A stretch of DNA of 64,000 nt from CAWJLE01 sp963843645 (GCA_963843645.1 CAWJLE010000006.1:62001-126000); one strand, 5' to 3'. Shown: positions 18,973 to 27,815, counted from the first letter of the stretch. The notes: a model not told the origin generated them from the letters alone. Made by a program: numbers and translations.

Positions 18973-19746
18973 TCAATCCCGTCCCGCGCCACCGTCGATC
19001 TGGCCAAGATGAAGTCCCTCGTGCTCCACCCACTCCCCATGGAACCACTCGTCCTCCGGGTCGTGCCGGCCTATCTGAGTCAGGTGGCAGCGGATGCCCT
19101 GCAGCTTCTTTTCCACGAACGCACTCACGTCAATCTGTGTCGTGATCTGCTCGCGCGGGTAGCCGACCATGGGGAAAGGCACGCCGTCCATGCTTACCGA
19201 GGGCGGACGGCCGTTCTCCCCCATCCTGTCTACCTGGTCTGCCGTGATGACCCGATAATACAGCTTGTCGACCTGGTGCGGCGAGCACGTATCGCTGACC
19301 GGGCCAGGGAAGCAATCCTTGTCCGTTGCCAGCGTCACCGCGATCGTCGCCCAGCGGTGCACAGCGATGTGATCGTAATGCCCATACATGCCCTCAGGAC
19401 CGAATGTGACCACAACCTGTGGCCGGATTTCCCGAAGCAAGCGCACCAGCTTGCCCACGGCCTGGCCCTGATTCACGATGGGCAACTGGCCGTCCACGTA
19501 GTCCATGAAAACCGGTTCGTGTATGCCGTAGCTCTGGCACGCACAGCGCAGCTCCTGCTCGCGTACGTAGGGCAGGTTGGCGGGCGTCGCCATATCGGGC
19601 TCGGCGATCTCGCCGGCCTCGCCACGCGTTGCGCTGACCAGGTACACCCCCACGCCTTCCGCCGCGTACCGTGCGAGCGTTCCTCCCACACCAAAAGCCT
19701 CATCATCCGGATGAGCAAATACCGCCAATAGTCTTAAGTTTTCCAT
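18973..19746 (-). CDS. LmbE/PIG-L family N-acetylglucosaminyl deacetylase
   Basis: A 257-residue zinc-dependent amidase. The AHPDDE motif at residues 11-16 supplies metal ligands and the catalytic Asp, and YGHYDHIAVH near 125 provides the further His ligand. The family deacetylates GlcNAc conjugates, for example in mycothiol or bacillithiol synthesis or detoxification, or GlcNAc-phosphatidylinositol. Which substrate applies cannot be told; no thiol-pathway genes are nearby. ATG 19746 follows GGGGTGATAAC. A TATAAT box lies 33 bases upstream. Confidence 0.85.
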   Translation of the reverse strand: MENLRLLAVFAHPDDEAFGVGGTLARYAAEGVGVYLVSATRGEAGEIAEPDMATPANLPYVREQELRCACQSYGIHEPVFMDYVDGQLPIVNQGQAVGKLVRLLREIRPQVVVTFGPEGMYGHYDHIAVHRWATIAVTLATDKDCFPGPVSDTCSPHQVDKLYYRVITADQVDRMGENGRPPSVSMDGVPFPMVGYPREQITTQIDVSAFVEKKLQGIRCHLTQIGRHDPEDEWFHGEWVEHEGLHLGQIDGGAGRD

Positions 19747-19778
19747 GTTATCACCCCAATCATGCGCATGTCCGCATC

Positions 19779-19784
19779 ATTATA
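19779..19784 (-). promoter_or_regulatory. TATAAT -10 box for the LmbE-type deacetylase
   Basis: Perfect TATAAT on the minus strand, giving a leader of about 25-30 bases. The -35 region is weak. It is back to back with the amt -10 at 19840-19845. Confidence 0.5.
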
Positions 19785-19839
19785 CCACACTCTTCAAAGA
19801 TGACCCGTTTGGGTACTAGATAATAACCTTCACGACCCC

Positions 19840-19845
19840 TATAAT
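19840..19845 (+). promoter_or_regulatory. TATAAT -10 box for the ammonium transporter gene
   Basis: Perfect TATAAT, 37 bases before ATG 19883. No recognisable -35, as with glnE and glnA, which would fit activator-dependent nitrogen genes. Confidence 0.5.
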
Positions 19846-19882
19846 AGCGATATAGTTGCACAGTGATTAGGAGATCGGACGC

Positions 19883-21063
19883 ATGGACGCAACCACTCAA
19901 ATGCTTCTCCCCGTTGCAGGGGTTCTGCTCGGCGTCATGGCGGCGGCCTCTAGTCATTCTTCTTATTTCAGATGGTCTTCATGGACACGGCCGCTACGAT
20001 TCCGACCGGCGCGATGGCCGAACGGCTCAAGTTTTCTGCCTTTGTCATCATGAGCCTATGGGTGTCAATGGTAATTTACCCTCTGTTCGGCAACTGGGTC
20101 TGGGGCGGTGGCTGGCTGGCTAACCTCGGCAACACGCTGGGTCTCGGTCATGGCGTGGTCGATTTCGCCGGCAGTGGTGTAGTCCACATGGTTGGCGGAA
20201 TGGTCGGGTTGGCCGGCGCCATCGTCCTCGGACCCAGGATCGGCAAGTACAACAAGGATGGAACGCCCAACGTCATTCCGGGCCACAACATTCCGATGGC
20301 TGTTTTGGGCACGATCATCCTGTTCTTCGGCTGGTTTGGCTTCAACCCGGGCTCTACGCTCAGCGGCAACGACCTACGCATCGCCCTGGTCGCCGTCAAC
20401 ACGCTGATTGCGGGCGCGGCGGGCGGCACGGCGGCCATGTGCTACATGTGGTGGTTGGGCGCGGCCAAGAAGCCGGATCCCGGCAACTCGGTCAACGGCA
20501 TCCTGGCGGGCCTGGTCGCAGTGACAGCCCCGTGCGCATTCATTCCAACCTGGGCGGCACTGGTCATCGGCCTGATTGCGGGCGTGTGGGTCTGCATTGC
20601 CGCAAGTCTCATCGAGCGCGCCGGTGTCGACGATCCGGTGGGCGCGGTGGCGGTTCATGGCGCGAACGGACTGTGGGGCGTCATTTCCCTGGGCATCTTT
20701 GCTGACGGCACGTATGGCGCCGGCTGGAACGGCGTGGGTGCGGACAGCTATCTGGGCGCCGCCGGACGCGGCGTGACCGGCCTGTTGTACGGCGATGCCA
20801 GCCAGTTGCTGGTGCAGGGCATCGACGTGGTCGTTAACGTCGTGGTCGTTTTCGGCCTGACTTACTTGTTCTTCCGCGTGTTGGACCGCGTGATGGGCCT
20901 GAGGGTCAGTCGGGAGGACGAGCTCGCTGGATTGGACGTGCCCGAAATGGGTGGGCTGGGCTACGCCCCGGACATCCCGGTGCCTGGCGGACAGGTGGCA
21001 CCCATACCGCGGTGGCAGCCCGGCTGCGCTCCGGCGGCCTGTGCGGGTGAAGCGACGATCTAG
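19883..21063 (+). CDS. amt: Ammonium transporter (Amt), first helices missing or out of frame
   Basis: Ammonium channels of the inner membrane have eleven helices. From about 19954 the frame reads SFFLFQMVFMDTAATIPTG and continues to a normal C-terminus, including the pore histidines in GVVHMVGG and VAVHGANGLWG. Upstream, ATG 19883 opens only about 24 codons (MDATTQMLLPVAGVLLGVMA) in another frame, and the stretch that should encode roughly the first 90-100 residues (helices 1-3) is absent. So either some 250-300 bases have dropped out near 19945-19955 in the assembly, or the gene is truly deleted. The downstream neighbour is glnA, the usual amt partner in nitrogen uptake. Confidence 0.8.
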
Positions 21064-21173
21064 ATATCGATCTGGATGATGAGTTCGCACCCCTGGCCGC
21101 TCGAGCTCAAGCTTCGAGCAGCCAGGGCCCGCCTGTTGGCTTTTAGGGCGTGTGAATATCAGAACTTCATGTT

Positions 21174-21179
21174 ATAATA
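21174..21179 (+). promoter_or_regulatory. TATAAT -10 box for glnA
   Basis: Perfect TATAAT, 41 bases before the glnA start; -35 weak. The leader carries an AAGGAGG-type site at 21205-21211. Confidence 0.5.
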
Positions 21180-21220
21180 CCTCTGCCGAACAGAGAGTAC
21201 ACAGAAGGAGGGCATGTAAG

Positions 21221-22644
21221 ATGCCAAAGTCGGTCACGGACGTAATGAAGATGGGTAAGGAAGTGAAAATGGTGGACCTGCGGTTCACCGACCTGCCCGG
21301 GATCTGGCAGCATTTCACTATCCCGGCGAGCCACCTGGAAGAAGACCTGTTCACCGAGGGTATCGGCTTCGACGGCTCATCCATTCGTGGATTCCAGGAG
21401 ATTCACGAGTCGGACATGCTGCTTATGCCCGACGCCAACAGCGCGTTTCTCGACCCGGTATTCGAGATCCCGACGCTGGTTCTGATCTGCGACGTGTACG
21501 ACCCGCTCACGCGCCAGCCGTACAGCCGCGATCCACGCTATATCGCCAAGAAGGCCGAGACTTACCTGAAGCGCACCGGCATCGCCGAAACCAGCTACTG
21601 GGGACCCGGAAGCCGAGTTCTTCATCTTCAATGACGTACGCTACGGCTCCAGCACCAACTCGTCGTTCTACTTCGTGGACAGCGCCGAGGGCTGGTGGCA
21701 GAGCGGCGAGGACCTCGGGCCCAACCTCGGGCGGCCAGATCGCTGCCGAAGCGCGGCTACTTCCCGGTCCCGCCCACGGATACGCCTGCAGGACGTGCGC
21801 AGCCAGATGGTTTTGGCCCTGCTAAGAGGCCGGCGTGCCGATGGAGGTGCATCACCACGAGGTGGCTACCGCCGGGCAGGCCGAGATCGACATGCACTTC
21901 GGCCCGCTGACCCGCATGGGCGACAGCATGATGACCTTCAAGTACATCATCAAGAACATTGCTCGCCAGAACGGCTTTACGGCGACGTTTATGCCCAAGC
22001 CTCTGTTCGAAGACAACGGCAGCGGCATGCACGTGCACCAGTCCCTGTGGAAGGGCGAGCAAGAACGTCTTCTTCGATGAGGCGGGCTATGCCCAGCTGT
22101 CCGAGACCGCCAAGTACTACATCGGCGGCTTGCTGAAGCACGCCCCGGCGTTGCTTGGCTCTGCGCTCCGACGACCAACTCCTATCGCCGCCTGGTGCCC
22201 GGGTTTCGAGGCGCCGGTGATCCTGGCCTACTCGCAGCGAAACCGATCCGCCTGCTGTCGCATCCCGATGTACTCCAAGAGCCCGAAGGCCAAGCGCATC
22301 GAGTTCCGCTCCTCCGGATCCCAGCGCCAACCCGTATCTGTGCTTCTGCGGCGCTCATGATGGCCGGCCTGGACGGAGTCCAGAACCGCATCGATCCCGG
22401 TGAGCCGATGGACAAGGACCTCTACGGTCTGCCGCCCGAGGAGGCGAAGCAGGTCAAGCAGGTGCCCGGTTCACTGGGCGCGGTGTTGGACGCACTGGAG
22501 AGCGACCACGAGTTTCTTCTCAAGGGCGACGTCTTCACACCTGACGTTCTCGAAGCGTGGATCACCTACAAGCGAGATGTCGAGGTCGACCCCATCCGGA
22601 TGCGGCCGCACCCGTACGAGTTCTTCCTGGACTTCGACGTCTAA
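21221..22644 (+). CDS. glnA: Type I glutamine synthetase GlnA, with about ten indels
   Basis: GlnA joins ammonia and glutamate at the cost of ATP; it is a cytoplasmic dodecamer. Reading across the breaks gives a normal enzyme of about 471 residues: GIGFDGSSIRGF, GPEAEFF, MEVHHHEVATAGQAEID (metal and ATP ligands), NGSGMHVHQSLW, RNRSACCRIPMYSKSPKAKR and a C-terminus ending FFLDFDV. Extra bases lie near 21609, 21730, 21748, 21785, 21823, 22062, 22200, 22316 and 22347 and one base is missing near 22160. The segment DLYGLPPEE (Tyr codon 22423-22425) matches the loop whose tyrosine is adenylylated by GlnE in enteric bacteria, which fits the nearby glnE. ATG 21221 has a well-spaced GAAGGAGG. Confidence 0.9.
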
Positions 22645-22676
22645 GCTCGCCCTCGGACGTTTCGATTTGAACGACA

Positions 22677-22709
22677 CTGGCCGGTCGGAGATCATCCCCG
22701 ACCGGCCAG
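22677..22709 (+). terminator. Hairpin after glnA
   Basis: Perfect 12-base stem, 22677-22688 with 22698-22709, nine-base loop, 33 bases after the glnA stop. The T run that follows is broken, so termination strength is uncertain. Confidence 0.6.
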
Positions 22710-22772
22710 CTCCAAGTCTTTGAACGCAGATGAACGCGGCTCATCTGCGGAATAATTGACAGGTGAACCGGC

Positions 22773-23366
22773 TCATGCCCCAACAGTACCGGTCTTGACT
22801 TTTCCAGCTCGCCTGTAATTGGCGGTAATCACTCCACTTGGCGTTACAGTACTCTCTATTAGTGCAAATGCTGCCGGCAGCGTGCCATTGTCAAATAACT
22901 TTTTTCCTTCACCAAGGGTCAACGGGTGAATTTTGAGCCAGAGTTCGTCAACTAAATCATTTTCGAGTAGTGTTTGGATGAGCTTGCCGCTGCCCCGAAC
23001 CTGAATGTCAGAACCTTTTGAGTGTTTGAGCTTTTCGATATCCGCCAAGCTTTTGAGGAATACTGAGTTTTTCCAGTCTGACTTTTCCATGGTATTGGAC
23101 ATAACGTATTTTGTGACATCATTGATACCTGGCCATCCATCTTCATGCCCTGGCCAGTAGTCGGCAAAAATCTCAAATGTTTTTCTTCCCAATAGAAGGT
23201 CTGCAGGCTCCATCTGTTTTTTCATGATCTTACCATAAACTTCGTCAAAATACGGTGCAACCCAACCCCCATATTTGAAACCGCCTGACGTATCTTCCTC
23301 GGGTCCACCAGGTGCTTGCATTACTCCATCTAATGTAATCATCGATAAGAGGATTATTTTTCTCAT
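22773..23366 (-). CDS. Dihydrofolate reductase-like (RibD C-terminal domain) protein
   Basis: A 197-residue protein of the RibD-C/DHFR fold, the YyaP/YwjB type of NADPH-dependent reductase. It has SMITLDGVMQ near the start, LLLGRKTFEIF near residue 60, and a glycine-rich VRGSGKLIQTLL near 130. The physiological substrate of these standalone proteins is usually unknown. Base composition is clearly lower in GC (about 43-45% by eye) than the neighbours, which suggests recent transfer. ATG 23366 (MRKIILLSM) has GGGAGG just upstream; the frame to 23462 is an unsupported extension. Confidence 0.8.
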   Translation of the reverse strand: MRKIILLSMITLDGVMQAPGGPEEDTSGGFKYGGWVAPYFDEVYGKIMKKQMEPADLLLGRKTFEIFADYWPGHEDGWPGINDVTKYVMSNTMEKSDWKNSVFLKSLADIEKLKHSKGSDIQVRGSGKLIQTLLENDLVDELWLKIHPLTLGEGKKLFDNGTLPAAFALIESTVTPSGVITANYRRAGKVKTGTVGA

Positions 23367-23468
23367 GTTACCCTCCCATACAGTCATTTGGAAATAACTT
23401 GCAATCTTGTCATTGCACATTAGGTTCTTTTCGCTGCTGCAAAAGAGCCTACCACCTCCCAAGCATCC

Positions 23469-23498
23469 AGTGTATCAGAACCGATTGGTGACTGTCAA
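23469..23498 (-). promoter_or_regulatory. Sigma-70-type promoter for the DHFR-like gene
   Basis: On the minus strand TTGACA (23498-23493) and TACACT (23474-23469), 18 bases apart. Leader of about 95 bases. Confidence 0.6.
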
Positions 23499-23562
23499 GC
23501 GTGTATTGCCGGTTTCTATCTGCGTTTATCTGGTTGAGAGTCGACAAATCGCGGTACTGGCG

Positions 23563-24510
23563 TCACTCTCTGCTCTGCTGCAGCACCTGCTGGGCCGTCG
23601 CCGTGTCGGTCACGAGGCAATGGCAAATTCGACCGCGCAGCGCGCCCAAAATGGGATTGACTTTTTCCGGGCCGGACGCCATGGCGACGACATACGGGAT
23701 CCGCAGCAGATCCTCCCAGTCCAACGCTATGAGTCGGTCGTCCAGGGGAGTGGGCACCCGACGGCCCTGGATGTCGTAGCAACGCCCGAGAATGTCGCCT
23801 ACCGCGTCGATGAGCTGGATGTGAGCGGCCAATTCCAGAGTCAGTTGCCCGGAGTAGACCATCGTCCAGTCCGGTCCCACGTGGCCCAGCCCGGCGAACG
23901 CCACGTCACACTGGCGCGCATGCTCGAAGGCCGTGGCGATGACCGGCTCCGCCAGAATGGCGTCGCGTGCGGATTTGTCTTGAACGACCATGGGCGCCGG
24001 CAGTGTCTCGATCGGCAACTGCAGCTTCTCAGCGATCTGCATGCTGGCGTTATAGCGATCGGCGTCGGGACGCATGCTGCCCACGAGCTCGTTGACCACT
24101 GCCCCCTTGGGCTGTTTCATCGGCTCCAGGTAAGGGACGATCTTGCCCAGTGTTCTGCTCCAGCCGACCACGCCCAGCCGGTGGCCGGGGGTCAAGACGC
24201 GTGCCAGGTGCTCGGCTCCGGCCTGGCCCACGGCGTTCAGCGTTTCTTCGGTCGAATCGTAAGCTTTGGCGACGATGACTTCCTTGACGTGGTAGATCTC
24301 GCGAAGCTGGCGCGCCAGGTCGTACTGCAGGGGAATCGGCTTCGTCATCCTGATCTCGACAATGTGTTCCTGGCGCGCCTTTTGCAGCAGGCGTGTGACC
24401 GTTGCGCGTGAGAGGTTTAGCTTCTTTGCGATCTCTCCCTGTGTGAGTCCCTCGTCGTGGTACATCCACGCCACCAGGACGATCAACTCCTGCAGTTCTT
24501 TTGCGACCAT
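23563..24510 (-). CDS. SorC/DeoR-type sugar-binding transcriptional regulator
   Basis: A 315-residue regulator. Residues about 10-60 form a helix-turn-helix (LTQGEIAKKLNLSRATVTRLL), and the rest is the SorC sugar-binding domain, a phosphosugar-isomerase-like fold (LGVVGWSRTLGKIV, FAGLGHVGPDW). Members bind a phosphorylated sugar intermediate and release or hold the operator. It is the last gene of the long minus-strand catabolic operon, so it probably controls it; a TGAACA dyad near the operon promoter is the candidate site. ATG 24510 is chosen over TTG 24525, which would sit right against the AAGGAAAG site. Confidence 0.82.
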   Translation of the reverse strand: MVAKELQELIVLVAWMYHDEGLTQGEIAKKLNLSRATVTRLLQKARQEHIVEIRMTKPIPLQYDLARQLREIYHVKEVIVAKAYDSTEETLNAVGQAGAEHLARVLTPGHRLGVVGWSRTLGKIVPYLEPMKQPKGAVVNELVGSMRPDADRYNASMQIAEKLQLPIETLPAPMVVQDKSARDAILAEPVIATAFEHARQCDVAFAGLGHVGPDWTMVYSGQLTLELAAHIQLIDAVGDILGRCYDIQGRRVPTPLDDRLIALDWEDLLRIPYVVAMASGPEKVNPILGALRGRICHCLVTDTATAQQVLQQSRE

Positions 24511-24557
24511 ACTTGACGGAACCAACTTTCCTTAGTCTGGCACAATCCGGCAGCGAT

Positions 24558-25391
24558 TCAGGGCAGCCGGATCGCCGAGAACGCAGCGGTCGCATCGCGA
24601 ATCCCTGTTTCGACCGGCAGTCGCTCGATGCTGGAGGCCCCCACGAACCCGTGAACTGGGACCCTTTGCAGGACCGCTTGCACGTCCTCCGGACGGGCGA
24701 TCGGGCCACCGTGGCATAGGATCAGGAGATTGGGGTTCACACTGAGGGCGGCATCGCTCATCGCCCGGACGAGATCGGCTGCTTCGGCCACGGTCATGGC
24801 CTGACTGGCTCCGATGCTCCCCCCAACGGTCAAGCCCACGTGCACGATCAGCACGTCGCACCCGGCCTCCGCCATTCGCCGTGCCTCGTCCGGATTGAAA
24901 GCATATGGCATCGTGAAGATATCCATGTCGTGCGCCAACCGGATCAGGGCGACCTCTTTATCGTAGCCCATGCCCGTTGTCTCCAGCGCCGCTCTGAAGT
25001 TGCCGTCGATCAGGCCGACGGTGGGGAAGTTGTTGACACCGGAAAAGCCGGCGGCCATTACCTGCTTCAAAAAGACGCTCATCACACGGGTGGGATCCGT
25101 GCCGTTTATGGAGCAGATGACCGGCACTTCGTCGACGATAGGCAGGATCTGCCGCTCGCCCATCTCCAAAGCGATCGCGTTCGCGTCGCCATAGGCCATC
25201 AGCCCGGACAGCGAGCCCAGGCCGTGCATGCGATAGCGTCCGGAGTTGAACACCAGCAGCATGTCGGCGCCGCCCTGTTCGGCGAATTTGGCCGTGATAC
25301 CGGTACCGGCTCCGGCGCCGACGATGATGCGTCCGGTTGCCAGCTTGGCCTTGAGTCTCTCAAGCAGTTGAGTGCGGTTGTACTGTTTCAT
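24558..25391 (-). CDS. PEP-hydrolase/TIM-barrel signal-transduction family protein, partner of UPF0261
   Basis: A 277-residue TIM barrel, annotated in databases as phosphoenolpyruvate hydrolase-like or TIM-barrel signal-transduction protein, distantly related to the PEP mutase/isocitrate lyase group. Visible motifs are VGAGAGTGITAKFAEQGGAD near residue 24-43, NFPTVGLIDG near 118, HVGLTVGGS near 185 and CHGGPI near 228. The reaction is not established. In plant and fungal Tm-1 proteins this domain is fused behind a UPF0261 domain; here it is a separate gene 18 bases after the UPF0261 gene, which strongly suggests that the two work together. GGAGGAA precedes ATG 25391. Confidence 0.75.
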   Translation of the reverse strand: MKQYNRTQLLERLKAKLATGRIIVGAGAGTGITAKFAEQGGADMLLVFNSGRYRMHGLGSLSGLMAYGDANAIALEMGERQILPIVDEVPVICSINGTDPTRVMSVFLKQVMAAGFSGVNNFPTVGLIDGNFRAALETTGMGYDKEVALIRLAHDMDIFTMPYAFNPDEARRMAEAGCDVLIVHVGLTVGGSIGASQAMTVAEAADLVRAMSDAALSVNPNLLILCHGGPIARPEDVQAVLQRVPVHGFVGASSIERLPVETGIRDATAAFSAIRLP

Positions 25392-25409
25392 GAAGTTCCT
25401 CCACGACGT

Positions 25410-26636
25410 TCAGTAGTTGAGCAACGCCACCATCTCGCGCCCGGCGCGGATCGCGAACTCCGGATCGTCGATGTGGTGTTCGTCTTCGATGAGCTTGATT
25501 GAGGACGACAGCCGGGTCCGAAGGGTCTCGAACAACGCCTCATTGGCCTCCGGGCAGTAGAAGATCATGCCCGGATGGTCGATGGACGACAGGCCGCCCT
25601 TCGGCAGCAAGACCACCACCGGCCCGGTGGATCGGTTGAGCTTCTTCGCGATGAAATCGCCGATCGCGACGTTCTCCTCGACGGAGGTTCGCATCGTCGT
25701 CATGGTCGGGTTGTGGAAATTGAGGGTTCTGTTGCGGAACCGGTCCGGTACCTGGTCTCGCGGGGGCAGAACGATCGTATCGGCGGCGCCGGGAACGATC
25801 ACCTGCGGCAGACCCAGCCGTCCGGCGGTCTCCAACCTGTCCGGCCCGGCGTCGTGTAGTCCACCCACGAGATGCGCGCCGATCTCCGCCAGGGTCATGT
25901 CCATGACGCCGTCAATGAGACCCTGGCCCATCAGCCGCTCCATGGTTCTGCCGCCTACTCCGGACGCGTGAAAGACCCACGTCTCGAATTCGGCGTCTTC
26001 GACCTCTTGCCTGGCACGGGACACACCTGGGGTGGTGGTCCCATACATCGTCAGAGCCACGACTCGTTTCCCGGAGGGTGCGTAGGGCTGATGTCCCTGA
26101 ACCATGCCGGCGATACACTGCGCCGCGTTGTTTAGGACCATGGCCAGCAGCGGGTTGAGCCCGGCGATGTCCACGATCGAAGGCATCATCACGATATCGG
26201 AAATACCTACGTGCCACCGCGTATTTCCGGACGCTAATGTGGAGACCAGCAGTTTGGGCACGCCATACGGCAGCCCGCGCATGGCCGCCGCGCAGATCGT
26301 CGTGCCCCCGGATCCGCCCAGGCCAATTGCGCCGTCCGCCCGACCGGAGCTCACCAGATCTTCCAGGTACCTGGCGGCGCCTTCGCTGATCTTCTCGACG
26401 GCCTCACCTCTGGGCAGCTGGCGCAACTCCGCCACACTCAGACCCACCTTCGCCGCCAGTTGGCCTGCCGTGATGTCCGCGCCGTCCGCGCCCTCGAAAT
26501 GCGTGCCCACGTCCATTAGCAGCACTCTGCACCCGGCCGCCGTCACTCGTTGAGCGAGATAGACTGTTTCTGGCCCCTTGGTATCCAGCGTGCCCATCAC
26601 GACTACGGTTTTCAGCTTCTCCCCAAGATCGTTCAT
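25410..26636 (-). CDS. UPF0261 / Tm-1-like ATP-binding domain protein
   Basis: A 408-residue protein matching the UPF0261 family, whose eukaryotic relative is the N-terminal domain of tomato Tm-1. It starts KTVVVMGTLDTKGPE, has a glycine-rich IGLGGSGGTT near residue 103 that may bind phosphate, and ends with SIDHPGMIFYCPEA and a helix. Bacterial function is unknown. It sits 15 bases after the RuBisCO-like gene and 18 bases before the TIM-barrel partner, so all three are co-translated. I infer a metabolic role on a carboxylated or phosphorylated intermediate, without direct evidence. Confidence 0.78.
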   Translation of the reverse strand: MNDLGEKLKTVVVMGTLDTKGPETVYLAQRVTAAGCRVLLMDVGTHFEGADGADITAGQLAAKVGLSVAELRQLPRGEAVEKISEGAARYLEDLVSSGRADGAIGLGGSGGTTICAAAMRGLPYGVPKLLVSTLASGNTRWHVGISDIVMMPSIVDIAGLNPLLAMVLNNAAQCIAGMVQGHQPYAPSGKRVVALTMYGTTTPGVSRARQEVEDAEFETWVFHASGVGGRTMERLMGQGLIDGVMDMTLAEIGAHLVGGLHDAGPDRLETAGRLGLPQVIVPGAADTIVLPPRDQVPDRFRNRTLNFHNPTMTTMRTSVEENVAIGDFIAKKLNRSTGPVVVLLPKGGLSSIDHPGMIFYCPEANEALFETLRTRLSSSIKLIEDEHHIDDPEFAIRAGREMVALLNY

Positions 26637-26651
26637 TGCCGTATCCTGCTT

Positions 26652-27815
26652 TCAACCGCTCGCCAGGTCTGACATCGACTGCTCGACCATTTCGCGGAAA
26701 CGACGACAATTGGCCGTCAGATCGGGACTGAATTTGTGCAGGCCGCCCCCGATCAGCAACACAACGTCGTTGCCGTAGAACCGGACCATATCCGGCACGC
26801 TGGGAATCGTCATGCCTCCGGCAGGTGCCGGGAAGATCGGCGCGAGGTGTCCCATCGGCTCGCCGCAGGCCTCCACGATGTCCTGGCATTCCTGGCGGCT
26901 AAACGAGAAGCGGCCGCCGTAGTTCGGAAAGACGCTGACGTCTCCGCCGGCCAGACGGACGAACTCGCCGTACCAGGCGGCGTGGGAGAGCCCGCTGTCG
27001 GAAGACGTGACGTAACTGCCGCCGAAGGCAGGGTGACTCAGAATGGGCACGCCGACCCGATCGTCGTCGGCCAGCAGCCGCATGGTGTCCCAGCCCACCA
27101 GGCCCGGTGCGACGAGCAACGCGCCCGCGCCGGCCTGCACGGCGAAGAGCGCCCGATCCACAATCTGATCAGCCGGCGCCGTGACGTTGGGAGCGTACAG
27201 GCAGCGCCCACCGGTTTCCCGGTTGGCGCGAGCCGTCGCGTCCGCGCAGCGCTCCACACGCTCCCGAAACGGCGAAAACTCCTGGTTGGCCAAACCATGG
27301 TCGTCTTTGATGAGATCCAGACCGCCGAGCGCAAACTGGTACGTCTGGTTGGCGAAATCTGCCGCGGACAATCCCATCGGCTTGAGCGCCGTGGACAGCA
27401 ACGGCCCCTGAGGTGCTTGAAGCAGCCCTCGCAACCCAGTGCGCCCGAACCGCGGCCCCTTGAAGATCTTCAGCAGACGTTCGGGCAACTGCAGCCGCTG
27501 GACGCGAACGCCGGGGACGATGCTGATATTGCCGAAGATCACGTTGATGAGCTGCGTCAACTCGAAGCTCGTCACCTCGACCGCGTAGCTGATCTCTGCC
27601 TCGTACCGGCCGCCGTCCACTGCCTGAAACGATTCGATCCGGCCGAAAACGTAGTCTCGTATGTCTCCTTCCGGCACGAGCTCCGCCGGATACTCGATCG
27701 TTTGCTCGATGCAAATGGTCTCGGCCTTCGCGCGCGCAGTCGCTTCGTCGCCGGTCAAACGATAGGTTACCAGGAACCTGTCGCCGGAGAAAGAAAGGGA
27801 CACATTGGGCAGCAT
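26652..27815 (-). CDS. RuBisCO-like protein (form IV), probable sugar-acid decarboxylase or isomerase
   Basis: A 387-residue RuBisCO large-subunit homologue with an N-terminal alpha/beta domain (to about 125) and the TIM barrel (about 135-375). STALKPMGLS holds the Lys at 145 equivalent to RuBisCO Lys175; GGLDLIKDDHG gives Lys170 and Asp172 at the carbamate and metal positions (Lys201, Asp203), but His173 stands where RuBisCO has Glu204. The Lys334 loop is replaced by FPNYGGRFSFS, so it cannot fix CO2. Known relatives enolise or decarboxylate, for example 3-oxo-isoapionate 4-phosphate in D-apionate use or methylthio-sugar phosphates. Context favours a sugar-acid pathway. ATG 27815 follows ACAGGAGG; the reading to 27884 is an extension. 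Confidence 0.85.
   Translation of the reverse strand: MLPNVSLSFSGDRFLVTYRLTGDEATARAKAETICIEQTIEYPAELVPEGDIRDYVFGRIESFQAVDGGRYEAEISYAVEVTSFELTQLINVIFGNISIVPGVRVQRLQLPERLLKIFKGPRFGRTGLRGLLQAPQGPLLSTALKPMGLSAADFANQTYQFALGGLDLIKDDHGLANQEFSPFRERVERCADATARANRETGGRCLYAPNVTAPADQIVDRALFAVQAGAGALLVAPGLVGWDTMRLLADDDRVGVPILSHPAFGGSYVTSSDSGLSHAAWYGEFVRLAGGDVSVFPNYGGRFSFSRQECQDIVEACGEPMGHLAPIFPAPAGGMTIPSVPDMVRFYGNDVVLLIGGGLHKFSPDLTANCRRFREMVEQSMSDLASG

Noticed and set aside
26652..27815. True carbon-fixing RuBisCO
   Set aside because: The loop 6 Lys and the Glu204 metal ligand are missing and no phosphoribulokinase is present.
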